A stretch of DNA of 64,000 nt from Alcanivorax sediminis (GTDB lineage: Bacteria; Pseudomonadota; Gammaproteobacteria; Pseudomonadales; Alcanivoracaceae), in NCBI RefSeq assembly GCF_009601165.1, contig NZ_WIRE01000003.1:74068-138067 (forward strand). The letters are read 5' to 3'. The notes under the pieces are model-generated. The model made no database searches. It was not told where the DNA came from and saw only the letters and a program-made list of their open reading frames with translations. Shown here piece after piece: positions 37,567-46,629 of the stretch (the first letter of the stretch is position 1; the number at the start of each line of letters is the position of its first letter). The translations under genes and the position numbers were made by a program.

Positions 37567-38100
37567 CTAGCTGAGAGGTGGGCAGTGTTTGGTGGAGGCC
37601 TCAGTTGTGACCCGTGCTTTTGCCTGAAAGTTAAGTATCACTTTCCTGGCGTGACCTCGATAGCAGAGGAGAAAGTGGCCGTTTTGATAGTAAGCCACCC
37701 CAAAGCGGTTAATCTGGAGAGAGGGGAGGTTGCGGAAGCTGCGCCACTGAATGGTCATGCCCTGGGGCAGGCTGAGTTCCTCGATAACCTTGTCAGATTG
37801 ATCCAGGATGGCGTTGGCGTTCTTGTCAGCAACGAGAATAAGTCTATTGTCCGGCTCATCAAACGATTCGCAGCGCCCTTTGCCAGAACAGATCAGCATG
37901 TTTGACCGGTAGGCCCCCTCCGCTCTTGCGGTAAATACCATGCTTTGCACCTGATTGGCGTTGGCCCGGAGCTGTTGGCTGATCAGCAGGTCTTGTATCA
38001 CCGGTACCGCAAGCATGGTCAGTGTGGTGAGTATTGATGTGGTTGTCAGAGCTTCCAGCAGTGTGAAGCCTCTCTTGCCTCGAGCTCGGAGGTGGTTCAT
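37567..38100 (-). CDS. fimT: FimT/GspH-family minor pilin
   Basis: The 177-residue prepilin has leader MNHLRARGKRG and FTLLEALTTTSILTTLTMLAVPVIQDLL. It resembles FimT, which in related bacteria can bind DNA during natural transformation. Its C-terminus is Lys/Arg-rich (YRGHARKVILNFQAKARV), in keeping with that role but not proof. It is separated from fimU by 245 nt and is divergent from thiO, as fimT is in Pseudomonas. Confidence 0.88.
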   Translation of the reverse strand: MNHLRARGKRGFTLLEALTTTSILTTLTMLAVPVIQDLLISQQLRANANQVQSMVFTARAEGAYRSNMLICSGKGRCESFDEPDNRLILVADKNANAILDQSDKVIEELSLPQGMTIQWRSFRNLPSLQINRFGVAYYQNGHFLLCYRGHARKVILNFQAKARVTTEASTKHCPPLS

Positions 38101-38237
38101 GGATCGCCTTCTTATGTTTCTTGCTCATGCAGCGCGTGCATTGGTGATTCTTGAGTAGGGTTCATCCTAGTGCCTGACTTGGCTCTGAGCTGTCGGTACA
38201 ATCGGACGGGTTTTGTCAGTGCCTGGGGATTTTCTCT

Positions 38238-39296
38238 GTGAGAGATGTGCTTGTAATCGGTGGCGGTATCATTGGCCGCTTTATCGCGCTTGAGTGTCAG
38301 GCCCGAGGAATGACTGTGACGCTTATCGATGCCGGTCAGTCCAGGCCGAGTGCTTCGTGGGCAGGGGGAGGTATCCTCAGCCCCTTGTTTCCCTGGAGAT
38401 ACCACGCTTCCTGGCGCCCGTTGGTTAGTGATTCTCTGGATCGATATGGTCAGTGGCGGGAGGTATTGAGATCTGAAACTGGTTTGTTTCCGGAGATTAA
38501 TGCGTGCGGAATGCTGGTGCGTGAATCGGAAGTGGAGCAAGCCAGGCGATGGGCGAGGGATGAGCGTGTCAAACTATTGCCAGCCAGAGAGAGTGGCATT
38601 TCCGGGGGGTTCTCCGAAAAGGCCGAGCTATGGATGCCGGATATTGCTGCGGTGAGGAACTCCCGTTGGTTGTCGGCCCTCGAGGTGCTTTGCGAACATC
38701 GTGGTATTCGCAGAGTGCTTTCGTCAGTGAGTGATGTGGTAGAAAGTGCTGGTGCGGTAGAGGTGTGTGCTGGTGAGGAGCGGTTTAGAGCCGGTCAGGC
38801 TGTTGTGGCTGCGGGATATTGGAGCAAGGCGTTGCTGAAAGGCCTGCCGTTCACTGAAGAGTTGATGCCAGTTAAGGGGGAGATGCTGCTTTATCAGCTC
38901 GAGCCGGGAGAAATTCCCGCGATACTGCTGGCAGATTCAGGATATTTGATTCCTCGTAAGGATGGGCTGGTTTTGGCTGGTTCTACGCTGAATGCGGGGG
39001 TTCAAGATATGCGCCCGGGTGCGGCTGCTCATCAAGTGTTGAGGGAATCAGCAGCTGACTGGTACCCGCCACTGGCCAAGCTTCAGCCGGTGGCTCATTG
39101 GGCTGGTGTTCGGCCTGGCAATCGTAGGCCGCAGCCAATCATTGGGCCAATTCATCAGGGGAGTCGTATTTGCGTGGCGACAGGCCACTTCCGCAATGGC
39201 TTGGTAAGCGCTCCTGCAACAGGGCAGCTAGTAGCAGAAATGGTGTCTGGCCAGCCGCCATTTTGTGAGTCTCAGCCTTATTCTCCCTCATCCTGA
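38238..39296 (+). CDS. thiO: Glycine oxidase ThiO (FAD-dependent)
   Basis: A GTG start with GGGGA upstream gives 352 residues. The FAD motif is VLVIGGGIIGRFIALE, and SWAGGGILSPL and the C-terminal GVRPGNRRPQPIIGP and ATGHFRNGLVSAPATG match ThiO of the D-amino acid oxidase family. It oxidises glycine to the iminoacetate needed for the thiazole of thiamine. The 3' end overlaps convergent pilR by 19 nt. Confidence 0.92.
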   Translation: MRDVLVIGGGIIGRFIALECQARGMTVTLIDAGQSRPSASWAGGGILSPLFPWRYHASWRPLVSDSLDRYGQWREVLRSETGLFPEINACGMLVRESEVEQARRWARDERVKLLPARESGISGGFSEKAELWMPDIAAVRNSRWLSALEVLCEHRGIRRVLSSVSDVVESAGAVEVCAGEERFRAGQAVVAAGYWSKALLKGLPFTEELMPVKGEMLLYQLEPGEIPAILLADSGYLIPRKDGLVLAGSTLNAGVQDMRPGAAAHQVLRESAADWYPPLAKLQPVAHWAGVRPGNRRPQPIIGPIHQGSRICVATGHFRNGLVSAPATGQLVAEMVSGQPPFCESQPYSPSS

Positions 39297-40657
39297 TCCA
39301 GCTCGAGTTTTTTGAGCCGGTAGCGTAGCGAGCGGAAGGTCATTCCGAGCTTTTTCGCAGCTGCAGTGCGGTTCCAGTGAGTGGCATCCAGTGCCTTGAT
39401 AATTTCCTGGCGCTCAATTTCCTGTAGAAAGTCTTCCAAGGGCTGTGACGAATCGCGTTCCAGCGTGGCGTGTTTTGGGGACTCTTGCTTGGTGACCGGT
39501 GAATATGATGGCTGACCATGCAAGTGCAGGTTCTCTACTTCAATGACCTGTCCCTCGCAGAGGGTCATGGCTCGCTCCAGAGTGTTTTCCAGCTCTCGCA
39601 CATTACCGGGGAATGAATACTCGCGCAGGGCGGTCATGGCCTGGTCGCTTACCTTGGGTGCGCTGGTTTCCCATGCATTGCTCAGGCGCTGGAGGATATG
39701 ATTAACAAGAGCGGGAATATCTTCTTTTCGTTCCCGTAGTGGAGGCACATGCGCTTCGATCACGTTTAATCGATAGAACAGGTCCTGCCGGAAACGACCT
39801 TCAGCCATTTCATTGGCGAGGTCCTTGTGGGTGGCGCAGAGGATGCGAAGGTTGACCTGGAACTCTCTGGCCTCACCCACGGGGCGCACACTTTTTTCCT
39901 GAATGGCACGAAGTAGCTTTACCTGCATGTGCAATGGCAGGTCAGCGACTTCATCGAGAAAAAGTGTCCCCCCGTCTGCTTCACGGAAAAGGCCTTTTCT
40001 ATCTTCAACGGCACCGGTAAAAGCACCTTTGCGATGCCCGAAGAACTCACTTTCCATTAGTTCCGAGGGTATGGCGCCACAGTTTACTGCGACGAACGGC
40101 TTGTCTCTGCGAGGGCCCAGGTTGTGAATGAGTCGGGCTATGCGCTCCTTGCCGCTTCCTGATTCGCCGCTAATGTAGATGGGGGCCTGGCTGCGGGATA
40201 GCTTTCGAACCTGCGTTTTGAGAGCTTGCATGGAAGGGGCCATGCCGATCAGGTTGTCTTCTTCTTCCTGGTGCCCTTCCGCGTGACTGATGCCCAGCCC
40301 GTCTTCGATTAATTGGCGTAGCCGGTCCAGAGCGACGGGTTTGGATATGAAGTCGTAGGCCCCCAGCTTCATGGCGTCGGTGGCTGTTTCCATATTGCCG
40401 TAGGCGGTGATAACGGCTGTCGGCATTTCTGGGCAGTGTTGGGATATATGCTGTAAAAGCTCTATGCCCGTACCATCGCCAAGATTCATGTCAGTGAGAC
40501 AGAGATCGAAACGATCACTATTGAGTTTATCCTTCGCTGCCCCTAGCGATTCTGCTGCGGTTGCCTTGAGCTTCATTCGCCCAAGAGTAATGACAAGCAG
40601 CTCTCGAAGATCGGCTTCGTCATCCACAACCAGTACGTGGGGGGTATCAGCACTCAT
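39278..40657 (-). CDS. pilR: Sigma-54-dependent response regulator PilR
   Basis: The 459-residue regulator has a receiver with D56, a sigma-54 AAA+ domain with Walker A GESGSGKE (164-171) and GAFTGA (211-216), and a Fis-type helix-turn-helix at the C-terminus (NRTAAAKKLGMTFRSLRYRLKKL). PilR activates pilin transcription with PilS. It follows pilS by 12 nt. No sigma-54 promoter was identified by eye in the window. Confidence 0.94.
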   Translation of the reverse strand: MSADTPHVLVVDDEADLRELLVITLGRMKLKATAAESLGAAKDKLNSDRFDLCLTDMNLGDGTGIELLQHISQHCPEMPTAVITAYGNMETATDAMKLGAYDFISKPVALDRLRQLIEDGLGISHAEGHQEEEDNLIGMAPSMQALKTQVRKLSRSQAPIYISGESGSGKERIARLIHNLGPRRDKPFVAVNCGAIPSELMESEFFGHRKGAFTGAVEDRKGLFREADGGTLFLDEVADLPLHMQVKLLRAIQEKSVRPVGEAREFQVNLRILCATHKDLANEMAEGRFRQDLFYRLNVIEAHVPPLRERKEDIPALVNHILQRLSNAWETSAPKVSDQAMTALREYSFPGNVRELENTLERAMTLCEGQVIEVENLHLHGQPSYSPVTKQESPKHATLERDSSQPLEDFLQEIERQEIIKALDATHWNRTAAAKKLGMTFRSLRYRLKKLELDQDEGE

Positions 40658-40669
40658 AGTCGAACTCTG

Positions 40670-42223
40670 TTATTGAAATTGTCGGTGCGGGTGGGCAAAG
40701 GTTATCACAAAGCTAGCGCCTGTCTCTGTGTCTTCCAGGTCCAGGGTGGCTTGATTGGCCTGACACAACTCGCGGCAGAGGTAGAGCCCCAATCCGTTGC
40801 CGTCGGAGGCTGTCGTATAAAAAGGTTCGAAAAGATGCAGGGCCGCGTCTGCGCTGATGCCTTTGCCATTATCGCTGACTCGCAGCCAGGGTAACCCCGT
40901 CCGGGAATGAATTCCGCAACTCAGGATAATTCGAATACCGTCCCCTCCGTGCTTAAGAGCATTGGAAATCAGGTTATCCAGAATTTGTGTCAGCTGGTTG
41001 GGATCAAAGCGAACCTCAACTTCATTCCCGCAGGTTAGTTCAATGGAGGGAGGCGGGCTTTTCATGCTCCAGTTGTCGAATACGGGTCGCAAGACGGTTG
41101 AAAGCGCGAATCGTTCTGCATTCCCCTTGCCTCGGCGGGAGAGGTCAAGGACGTCATGAATGATGCCGTTTACGCGAGTGACATGGTTGCGGATGATGGA
41201 CAAAAGGTGACGGTCTTCCTCTGTCGGCTCTCCATCCAGTAACAGCTCGGTTGCGTGGTTAATGGCGCTTAGAGGGTTGCGGATTTCATGGGCAAGGGTG
41301 GCGGAAAGTCTGCCGAGTGAAGCCAGGTTTAATTGCTGAGCTTCTTGAGCGACCCTTGAAGTGTCTTCGAGAAACAAAAGAGTAAGGTTTTCATGGCCAG
41401 TGTCGAGCTTGGCGAAGCGAGGACTCAAGTTTGGGCTTTGCTCCGATACCCGAAGAGAGGCCAGAGGCAGCATGGGGTTGTCTTGCCAGCGTTCATGGCG
41501 GCTGATCAAGCTTTGTGATAAGCGTTTTCCAAGCATCGGAGAGTCGAACAGGTTATTCGCGGAATGGTTAGACATTAGAATCCGATATTGATCGTCAAAC
41601 ACCATGACACCAGTACGCATTCGCTGCACGATTTGCTGGTTCAATGCTTCCAGACGCTCAATGGCAACTCGTTGACTACGCGCTATCTGTTCGCTCTGCT
41701 CTAATCGTTGTGCGATCTGCTGGATGATCAATGACACCATGAAGAAGGCGATGCCCAGTAGCCCGGACTCCGTGAGCAGGAAGGGGGAGTCGAATTGCTC
41801 CTGAATGGAAAAATAAAACTGCTCAAACATGGCGGAGAGGGTGGCCAAGGCTGCAATCAAGAAGCCTAGCCGTCCTTGCAGTAATATATTGCCGGCGGCC
41901 ACCGTGACCAGAAGTAACACTGCGAGTCCACCAGCCAGCCCACCCTGTGCATGTACCACCAAAGTCAGCATAATCAGGTCGCTAATCAAGGCGGTAGGTT
42001 GTGCCCACCCCGGGAAAGCTCTGCGCTGTCTTCGAAAATCCAGGGTTGCAGAGGCTAGTGACAGCCCCAGATAGACAAAAAGGGTGGCCTGGAAAAGCGT
42101 TGGAGAGTGTTTTCCGATGAGGGGAGTGTCTGGAGCGTAGTGCAGAAGCAGCAGCGCGCAGGCAATCGCTATACGGTAGACATTATAGATTCGGGCTGGG
42201 GTCCAGCCCTGATTATTGGTCAT
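40670..42223 (-). CDS. pilS: Sensor histidine kinase PilS
   Basis: The start at 42223 gives 517 residues; the frame extends 30 codons further into the upstream gene. Six membrane helices (about 15-165) lead to a PAS-like segment (RTGVMVFDDQYRILMSN), HisKA with H312 in LAHEIRNPLSA, and HATPase (NLISNALKHGGDG, DNGKGI, GNGLGLYL). In Pseudomonas PilS monitors pilin levels in the membrane. The start overlaps the upstream small gene by 11 nt. Confidence 0.93.
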   Translation of the reverse strand: MTNNQGWTPARIYNVYRIAIACALLLLHYAPDTPLIGKHSPTLFQATLFVYLGLSLASATLDFRRQRRAFPGWAQPTALISDLIMLTLVVHAQGGLAGGLAVLLLVTVAAGNILLQGRLGFLIAALATLSAMFEQFYFSIQEQFDSPFLLTESGLLGIAFFMVSLIIQQIAQRLEQSEQIARSQRVAIERLEALNQQIVQRMRTGVMVFDDQYRILMSNHSANNLFDSPMLGKRLSQSLISRHERWQDNPMLPLASLRVSEQSPNLSPRFAKLDTGHENLTLLFLEDTSRVAQEAQQLNLASLGRLSATLAHEIRNPLSAINHATELLLDGEPTEEDRHLLSIIRNHVTRVNGIIHDVLDLSRRGKGNAERFALSTVLRPVFDNWSMKSPPPSIELTCGNEVEVRFDPNQLTQILDNLISNALKHGGDGIRIILSCGIHSRTGLPWLRVSDNGKGISADAALHLFEPFYTTASDGNGLGLYLCRELCQANQATLDLEDTETGASFVITFAHPHRQFQ

Positions 42224-42458
42224 GGTGCTCCAGATAAACACGCTGGTGTTCCTGGCTGCAAAAGTGCTTGCCGTTATGGGTGAACGCTTCGTGGTCTGGC
42301 ACGTGCACACCACATTGGGCGCATTTGCGCATCAGTTCCTGACGCGGCCTCTTTGGTGGTGGCGCTTCGGCCTGCCGAGGGGCGGCCAGCAGGTTCTTCA
42401 GTACCCGCCAGACAACATAAATCAGTGCCGCAATGATCAGCAGGCGAATGAGCCCCAT
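42213..42458 (-). CDS. PP0621-family small membrane protein
   Basis: The start at 42458 follows AAGGAGAAAAGG and gives 81 residues. One N-terminal helix (GLIRLLIIAALIYVVWRVLKNLL) is followed by a proline-rich linker and a cytoplasmic treble-clef-like CAQCGVHVPDHEAFTHNGKHFCSQEHQ. The Cys/His spacing suggests one zinc site. This arrangement matches the PP0621 family found next to pilS in pseudomonads. The overlap with pilS suggests co-expression with the two-component system. Confidence 0.85.
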   Translation of the reverse strand: MGLIRLLIIAALIYVVWRVLKNLLAAPRQAEAPPPKRPRQELMRKCAQCGVHVPDHEAFTHNGKHFCSQEHQRVYLEHHDQ

Positions 42459-42549
42459 CCTTTTCTCCTTGTTTTCTGCACCCTGATGCATTCATGGATC
42501 GCGGACTAAAGAGTACAATCAGCGCTCATTTCATGAAAGGCCGGTCGAG

Positions 42550-44175
42550 ATGCGAATTATCATGGCCCAGCAGAATGCGCTGGTGGGAGACATCGAAGGG
42601 AATGCACAACGAGTAGTCGCTGCGGCGGATGAGGCCAGGCGACTGCTGGGTGCTGACCTGGTGGTATTCCCGGAACTGATGCTGACCGGCTACCCCCCTG
42701 AGGACCTGCTGTTACGGCCGAGCCTGAACAGCCGCGTAGATGCGGCGCTGGCTGAAATTGGTGCTGCGGTGAGTGTGCCGGTGGTGCTGGGTTATCCGGC
42801 GGTGCGTAATGGCCTGCGACGTAACGCTGCGGGGGTAATGTTTCCCGGGGAGAGCACTCCGCGCCACGAGTACTTCAAGCAGTGCTTGCCGAACTATCGG
42901 GTCTTTGATGAAAAGCGCTATTTCCAGCGTGGTGACACTCCCTGTACGTTTGAGCTGGGCGGCTGGACCTTCGGTATTACGATCTGTGAGGACATCTGGC
43001 ACAGCGAGCCGGCCAGCCAACTGCAGCAGGCGGGTGCCGATGTGGTGCTCAACCTCAATGCGTCTCCTTTCCGGACCAACAAGGTAGAGGAGCGGCTGGA
43101 GCAGGTGCAGGCCCGTAGCCGTGAAACCGGCATGTCCATTCTCTACTGCAACCTGGTGGGTGGACAGGACGAGCTGGTATTTGACGGGGCGTCCTTCGCG
43201 TGCAATTCCAGCGGGGAGCGCTGTGTCCAGGGAGCCAGCTTCAATGAAGCGCTGATTCCGGTGGACCTTCAGTGCAAGGACGGGAGCTGCGATCCGGTGG
43301 GCGAGCTCTTGCCGCTTCCGGGTGTGGAGCAGGGGGTCTACCAGGCGCTGGTGTTGGCTACCCGCGATTACGTTAACAAGAATGGCTTCAAGGGTGCGCT
43401 GCTGGGGCTGTCCGGCGGCATTGACTCGGCGCTGACCCTGGCGGTAGCGGTGGATGCGCTGGGGCCGGAGCGGGTGGAAGCGGTGATGATGCCATTCCGC
43501 TATACCTCCGCCATGAGCCTTGAAGATGCAGAAAAGCAGGCGCGCACCCTCCGCGTGAACTACCGGGTGATGCCCATTGAACCGGCGTTTAATGGCTTTA
43601 TGGGCATTCTTGATGAGGCGTTTGCAGGCCTGGCCAAGGACACTACGGAAGAAAACCTGCAGGCTCGCTGCCGTGGCGTGATTCTCATGGCACTCTCCAA
43701 CAAGAGCGGTTCCGTCGTGCTGACCACCGGCAACAAGAGTGAGATGGCAGTGGGTTACGCGACCCTCTACGGTGATATGGCAGGCGGTTTTTCTGTACTC
43801 AAGGACGTATTCAAGACCATGGTGTTCCGGCTGGCCAGGTGGCGTAATCAGCAGGCGGGCAGTGAAATCATCCCGGAGCGGGTGATTACCAGGCCTCCCT
43901 CGGCAGAATTGGCCCCGGATCAGGTAGATACCGATTCCCTGCCGGACTACGACGAGCTGGATGCGATTCTGCAGCGTTATGTCGAGCAGGATATGAGTGC
44001 CGAGGCCGTCATCCGCGATGGCTTTGATCGAGACAATGTCTACCGTGTGGTCAAGCTGACTGATCGTAACGAGTACAAACGGCGCCAGGCCGCCGTCGGT
44101 CCTCGTGTGAGCCGTCGTGCCTTCGGCAAGGACCGTCGTTATCCGATCACCAACGGTTGGCGGCCGGGAGACTAG
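42550..44175 (+). CDS. nadE: Glutamine-dependent NAD+ synthase
   Basis: The 541-residue protein has an N-terminal nitrilase-like amidase (Glu in VVFPELMLTGYPPEDL, Cys146 in ITICEDIWH) and a C-terminal synthetase with the ATP loop LSGGIDSAL (about 287-295). It forms NAD from deamido-NAD with ammonia from glutamine. In the Pseudomonas gene order this gene is not found between pilS and bamD, so it looks inserted here. Heptamer repeats and a terminator follow. Confidence 0.93.
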   Translation: MRIIMAQQNALVGDIEGNAQRVVAAADEARRLLGADLVVFPELMLTGYPPEDLLLRPSLNSRVDAALAEIGAAVSVPVVLGYPAVRNGLRRNAAGVMFPGESTPRHEYFKQCLPNYRVFDEKRYFQRGDTPCTFELGGWTFGITICEDIWHSEPASQLQQAGADVVLNLNASPFRTNKVEERLEQVQARSRETGMSILYCNLVGGQDELVFDGASFACNSSGERCVQGASFNEALIPVDLQCKDGSCDPVGELLPLPGVEQGVYQALVLATRDYVNKNGFKGALLGLSGGIDSALTLAVAVDALGPERVEAVMMPFRYTSAMSLEDAEKQARTLRVNYRVMPIEPAFNGFMGILDEAFAGLAKDTTEENLQARCRGVILMALSNKSGSVVLTTGNKSEMAVGYATLYGDMAGGFSVLKDVFKTMVFRLARWRNQQAGSEIIPERVITRPPSAELAPDQVDTDSLPDYDELDAILQRYVEQDMSAEAVIRDGFDRDNVYRVVKLTDRNEYKRRQAAVGPRVSRRAFGKDRRYPITNGWRPGD

Positions 44176-44191
44176 GGGGTAGGTACGAACC

Positions 44192-44212
44192 TCAAGCTTC
44201 AAGCTGCAAGGA
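44192..44212 (+). repeat. Heptamer array, left arm of an inverted pair (CAAGCTN type)
   Basis: Units TCAAGCT, TCAAGCT and GCAAGGA begin 17 nt after the nadE stop. The unit is the reverse complement of the TAGCTTG array at 44281-44329, apart from single changes. Confidence 0.65.
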
Positions 44213-44236
44213 GGATCAAAATCAAGAAACAGGATC

Positions 44237-44279
44237 AAAAAAAGGGTGGCACCGAATGTTGGTCGGAGCCACCCTTTTT
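44237..44279. terminator. Bidirectional terminator, nadE/bamD
   Basis: A/T-flanked stem GGGTGGC-A-CCG with CGG-A-GCCACCC and A- and T-runs on both sides. It sits between two opposed heptamer arrays. Confidence 0.85.
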
Positions 44280-44280
44280 G

Positions 44281-44329
44281 TAGCTTGTAGCTTGTAGCTT
44301 GTAGCTTGTAGCTTGTAGCTTGTAGCTTT
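44281..44329 (-). repeat. Tandem heptamer TAGCTTG, 7 copies
   Basis: Six perfect TAGCTTG units and a seventh TAGCTTT run without gap into the bamD stop codon (44328-44330). The perfect identity suggests recent expansion. Confidence 0.9.
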
Positions 44330-45143
44330 AAAGCAAGTCGAATGTCAGCAGGCTGATAATGCCGTTGTCTTCATCCGGCCACCAGGCCAGGTCCACCTGC
44401 GTTTCCTTGTCCAGATACGCGCTGTCGGGATAGTTGAGTGCCAGCACCGCACGGCTTTTCTCAGCCAGTTCCGGGTACTCGAGGCGCTCATAGCTCTTCA
44501 CCATAATGGCCAATGCCTCTTCTACGGCAGGCGTTTGCTGGTAGTGCTTGACCACGTACTGGGCGCGGTTAACAGAGGCAACGATGGCGCCGCGGCGGGC
44601 ATAGTAGCGGGCTACGTGGAGCTCCTGCCGGGCCAGCTGGTTACGGATATGCACCATGCGCGAGCGTGCATCAGGCGCATATTCGCTGTCCGGAAAGCGG
44701 GTGACCAGCCGTTCGAAATCGCGGAAGGCATCCTTGGCCGCGTCCATATCCCGGCTGGAGCGGTCAGAGCTGACCAGGTTGTCGAACAGCCCTTTTTCCA
44801 TGTTGAAATTGGCCAGGCCACGCATGTACAGCGCGTAGTCCATGCGCGGGTGGGCAGGGTAGTTACGCATGAAGCGTTGCGCTGCAACCACGGTGGCCGG
44901 GTAATCCACTGCCATGTAATAGGCGTAGATCAGATCCAGTCCGGACTGTTCGGCGAAATCCCCGTACGGAAAGCGGACCTCCAGCTCCTTGAGCTCGTCA
45001 ATCGCCGTGAGGTAATTCTTTGACTCAATGGAGTCATGGGCTTCGCGGTACTGGGCGGCTTCGGTGAGCTCCGGGGCGTCCTTGTTGCTGGCGCAGCCGG
45101 CAAGCAGCATCAGGCCCAGTAGTGGCCAGAAAAAGCGTGGCAT
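44328..45143 (-). CDS. bamD: Outer membrane assembly lipoprotein BamD
   Basis: The 271-residue protein has lipobox LAGC (Cys17) and five TPR-like repeats (YREAHDSIESKNYLTAIDELKELEVRFPYGDFAEQSGLDLIYAYY and following). It is the essential BamD (ComL) part of the BAM complex that inserts outer-membrane barrels. GAGGAAAG precedes the ATG. It is divergent from rluD, as in Pseudomonas. The stop codon is part of a heptamer array. Confidence 0.95.
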   Translation of the reverse strand: MPRFFWPLLGLMLLAGCASNKDAPELTEAAQYREAHDSIESKNYLTAIDELKELEVRFPYGDFAEQSGLDLIYAYYMAVDYPATVVAAQRFMRNYPAHPRMDYALYMRGLANFNMEKGLFDNLVSSDRSSRDMDAAKDAFRDFERLVTRFPDSEYAPDARSRMVHIRNQLARQELHVARYYARRGAIVASVNRAQYVVKHYQQTPAVEEALAIMVKSYERLEYPELAEKSRAVLALNYPDSAYLDKETQVDLAWWPDEDNGIISLLTFDLL

Positions 45144-45217
45144 TCTTTCCTCGTCGGAAGGGTTACAATGGCGCGTTACAGGGTAAAGTACCGCGACATT
45201 TAAACACAGGTTGGATT

Positions 45218-46189
45218 ATGGGACATCTTGGCGGCGAGAAAATTCAACGTACTGAGCAAGTACGGGCAGAGCAGGCAGGGCTTCGGGTGGACCAGGTTGC
45301 CGCCGAGCTGTTCGACGGATTTTCCCGTTCCCGGCTGCAGGGCTGGATCAAGGATGGGGTGCTTACCGTCAATGGAAAGAAAGCCAAGCCCAAGGACAAG
45401 CTTACGGGCAACGAGTCCCTCGCGCTTGAAGTGGTGATCGAGCCAGAACTGGATGATCAGGCTCAAGCGATCTCGCTGGATGTGGTGTATGAAGACGAGG
45501 ACCTGATTGTCATTAACAAGCCCACCGGGCTGGTGGTCCATCCGGCGGCGGGGCATGCGGACGGCACCCTGTTGAATGGACTGCTCCATCATGACGAGCG
45601 CCTTAACAGTTTGCCTCGTGCGGGTATTGTTCACCGCCTGGATCGGGACACCACAGGCCTGATGGTGGTGGCCAGGTCTCTGGAGGCACATACCAGTCTG
45701 GTTGCGCAACTCCAGGACAAGAGTCTGTTCAGGCAGTATGAAGCGATCGCTGTGGGCGTGATGACCGGGGGTGGCAAGGTGGATGCGCCTATCGGCCGCC
45801 ATCCCGTGGATCGAAAGAAGCAGGCTGTTGTTAAGGAAGGCGGTAAGGAAGCGGTTACTCACTACCGGGTCATGGATCGCTACCGCGCCCATACCCGTAT
45901 CCAGGTCAAGCTGGAAACCGGCCGTACCCACCAGATCCGAGTGCACATGGCGTATCGCAATTACCCGCTGGTGGGTGACCCGCTCTACGGCGGTCGTCTC
46001 AAATTCCCGGCCGGGGCTACCGAGGAACTGCGCCAGGCATTGCGCCGCTTCCCGCGTCAGGCGCTTCATGCCCGTACCCTGGGCTTGATCCACCCGGCCA
46101 GTGGCGAATATTGTGAGTTTCAGGCGCCGTTACCCGATGACATGCTCGGGCTTATCAAGGTGCTGGAAGACGATGCCAAAGAGCAATAA
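45218..46189 (+). CDS. rluD: 23S rRNA pseudouridine synthase RluD
   Basis: From 45218 the protein has 323 residues; a longer frame to 45122 would overlap bamD. The S4 domain (VDQVAAELFDGFSRSRLQGWIKDG) is followed by the catalytic HRLDRDTTGLMVVARS. ETGRTHQIRVHM and GDPLYGG complete the RluA-family set. It modifies helix 69 of 23S rRNA. The lipoprotein gene follows after 19 nt. Confidence 0.94.
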   Translation: MGHLGGEKIQRTEQVRAEQAGLRVDQVAAELFDGFSRSRLQGWIKDGVLTVNGKKAKPKDKLTGNESLALEVVIEPELDDQAQAISLDVVYEDEDLIVINKPTGLVVHPAAGHADGTLLNGLLHHDERLNSLPRAGIVHRLDRDTTGLMVVARSLEAHTSLVAQLQDKSLFRQYEAIAVGVMTGGGKVDAPIGRHPVDRKKQAVVKEGGKEAVTHYRVMDRYRAHTRIQVKLETGRTHQIRVHMAYRNYPLVGDPLYGGRLKFPAGATEELRQALRRFPRQALHARTLGLIHPASGEYCEFQAPLPDDMLGLIKVLEDDAKEQ

Positions 46190-46208
46190 AGCCGGGAGAG
46201 GAACGATA

Positions 46209-46622
46209 ATGCTCGCATTGCGTGCCTGTATTGTGGCAGCGTCAGTTGGAGTGCTGACTGGCTGTGCAAGTAAATACCACGCCTGGGATGGCGTGAAGGG
46301 CTACCAGGACGAAACGCTGGAATCCGGCAGGGTGAAAGTCAGTTATACAGCAGAAAAATTCACAGGCTGGGATCGTTTGGATGGGTATCTTAATCGCCGC
46401 TGCATGGAGCTGGCACAATCAACTACTCAGCACGTGGTGGTGGAAAAGGTAGAGCATACTTATACCTATGCGGTTGCCCAGTCGGAGGTGTCAGTGGGGG
46501 CTCCTGTCAGGGTGGGAGGTGGCAGTATGGATACAGGTATTGTTGCTCCAACAGCGAGCCACCATGATGTGTTGTTCAAGTGGAAACTGGCGAGCGGCAT
46601 CTGTTCCGCTGCCGCACAATGA
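46209..46622 (+). CDS. Small lipoprotein, unknown function
   Basis: The ATG at 46209 follows GGGAGAGG and gives 137 residues. A lipobox LTGC (Cys18) marks an outer-membrane lipoprotein. The mature part has WDGVKGYQDETLESGRVKVSY and YTYAVAQSEVSV, and no recognised domain. Similar small proteins with Cys near the C-terminus occur in gammaproteobacteria, but I cannot name the family. It lies between rluD and pgeF, where Pseudomonas has no gene. Confidence 0.65.
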   Translation: MLALRACIVAASVGVLTGCASKYHAWDGVKGYQDETLESGRVKVSYTAEKFTGWDRLDGYLNRRCMELAQSTTQHVVVEKVEHTYTYAVAQSEVSVGAPVRVGGGSMDTGIVAPTASHHDVLFKWKLASGICSAAAQ

Positions 46623-46629
46623 GCTATTT

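Noticed and set aside
42712..44238. A 508-codon frame on the minus strand
   Set aside because: It is antisense to nadE and has no recognisable domain.
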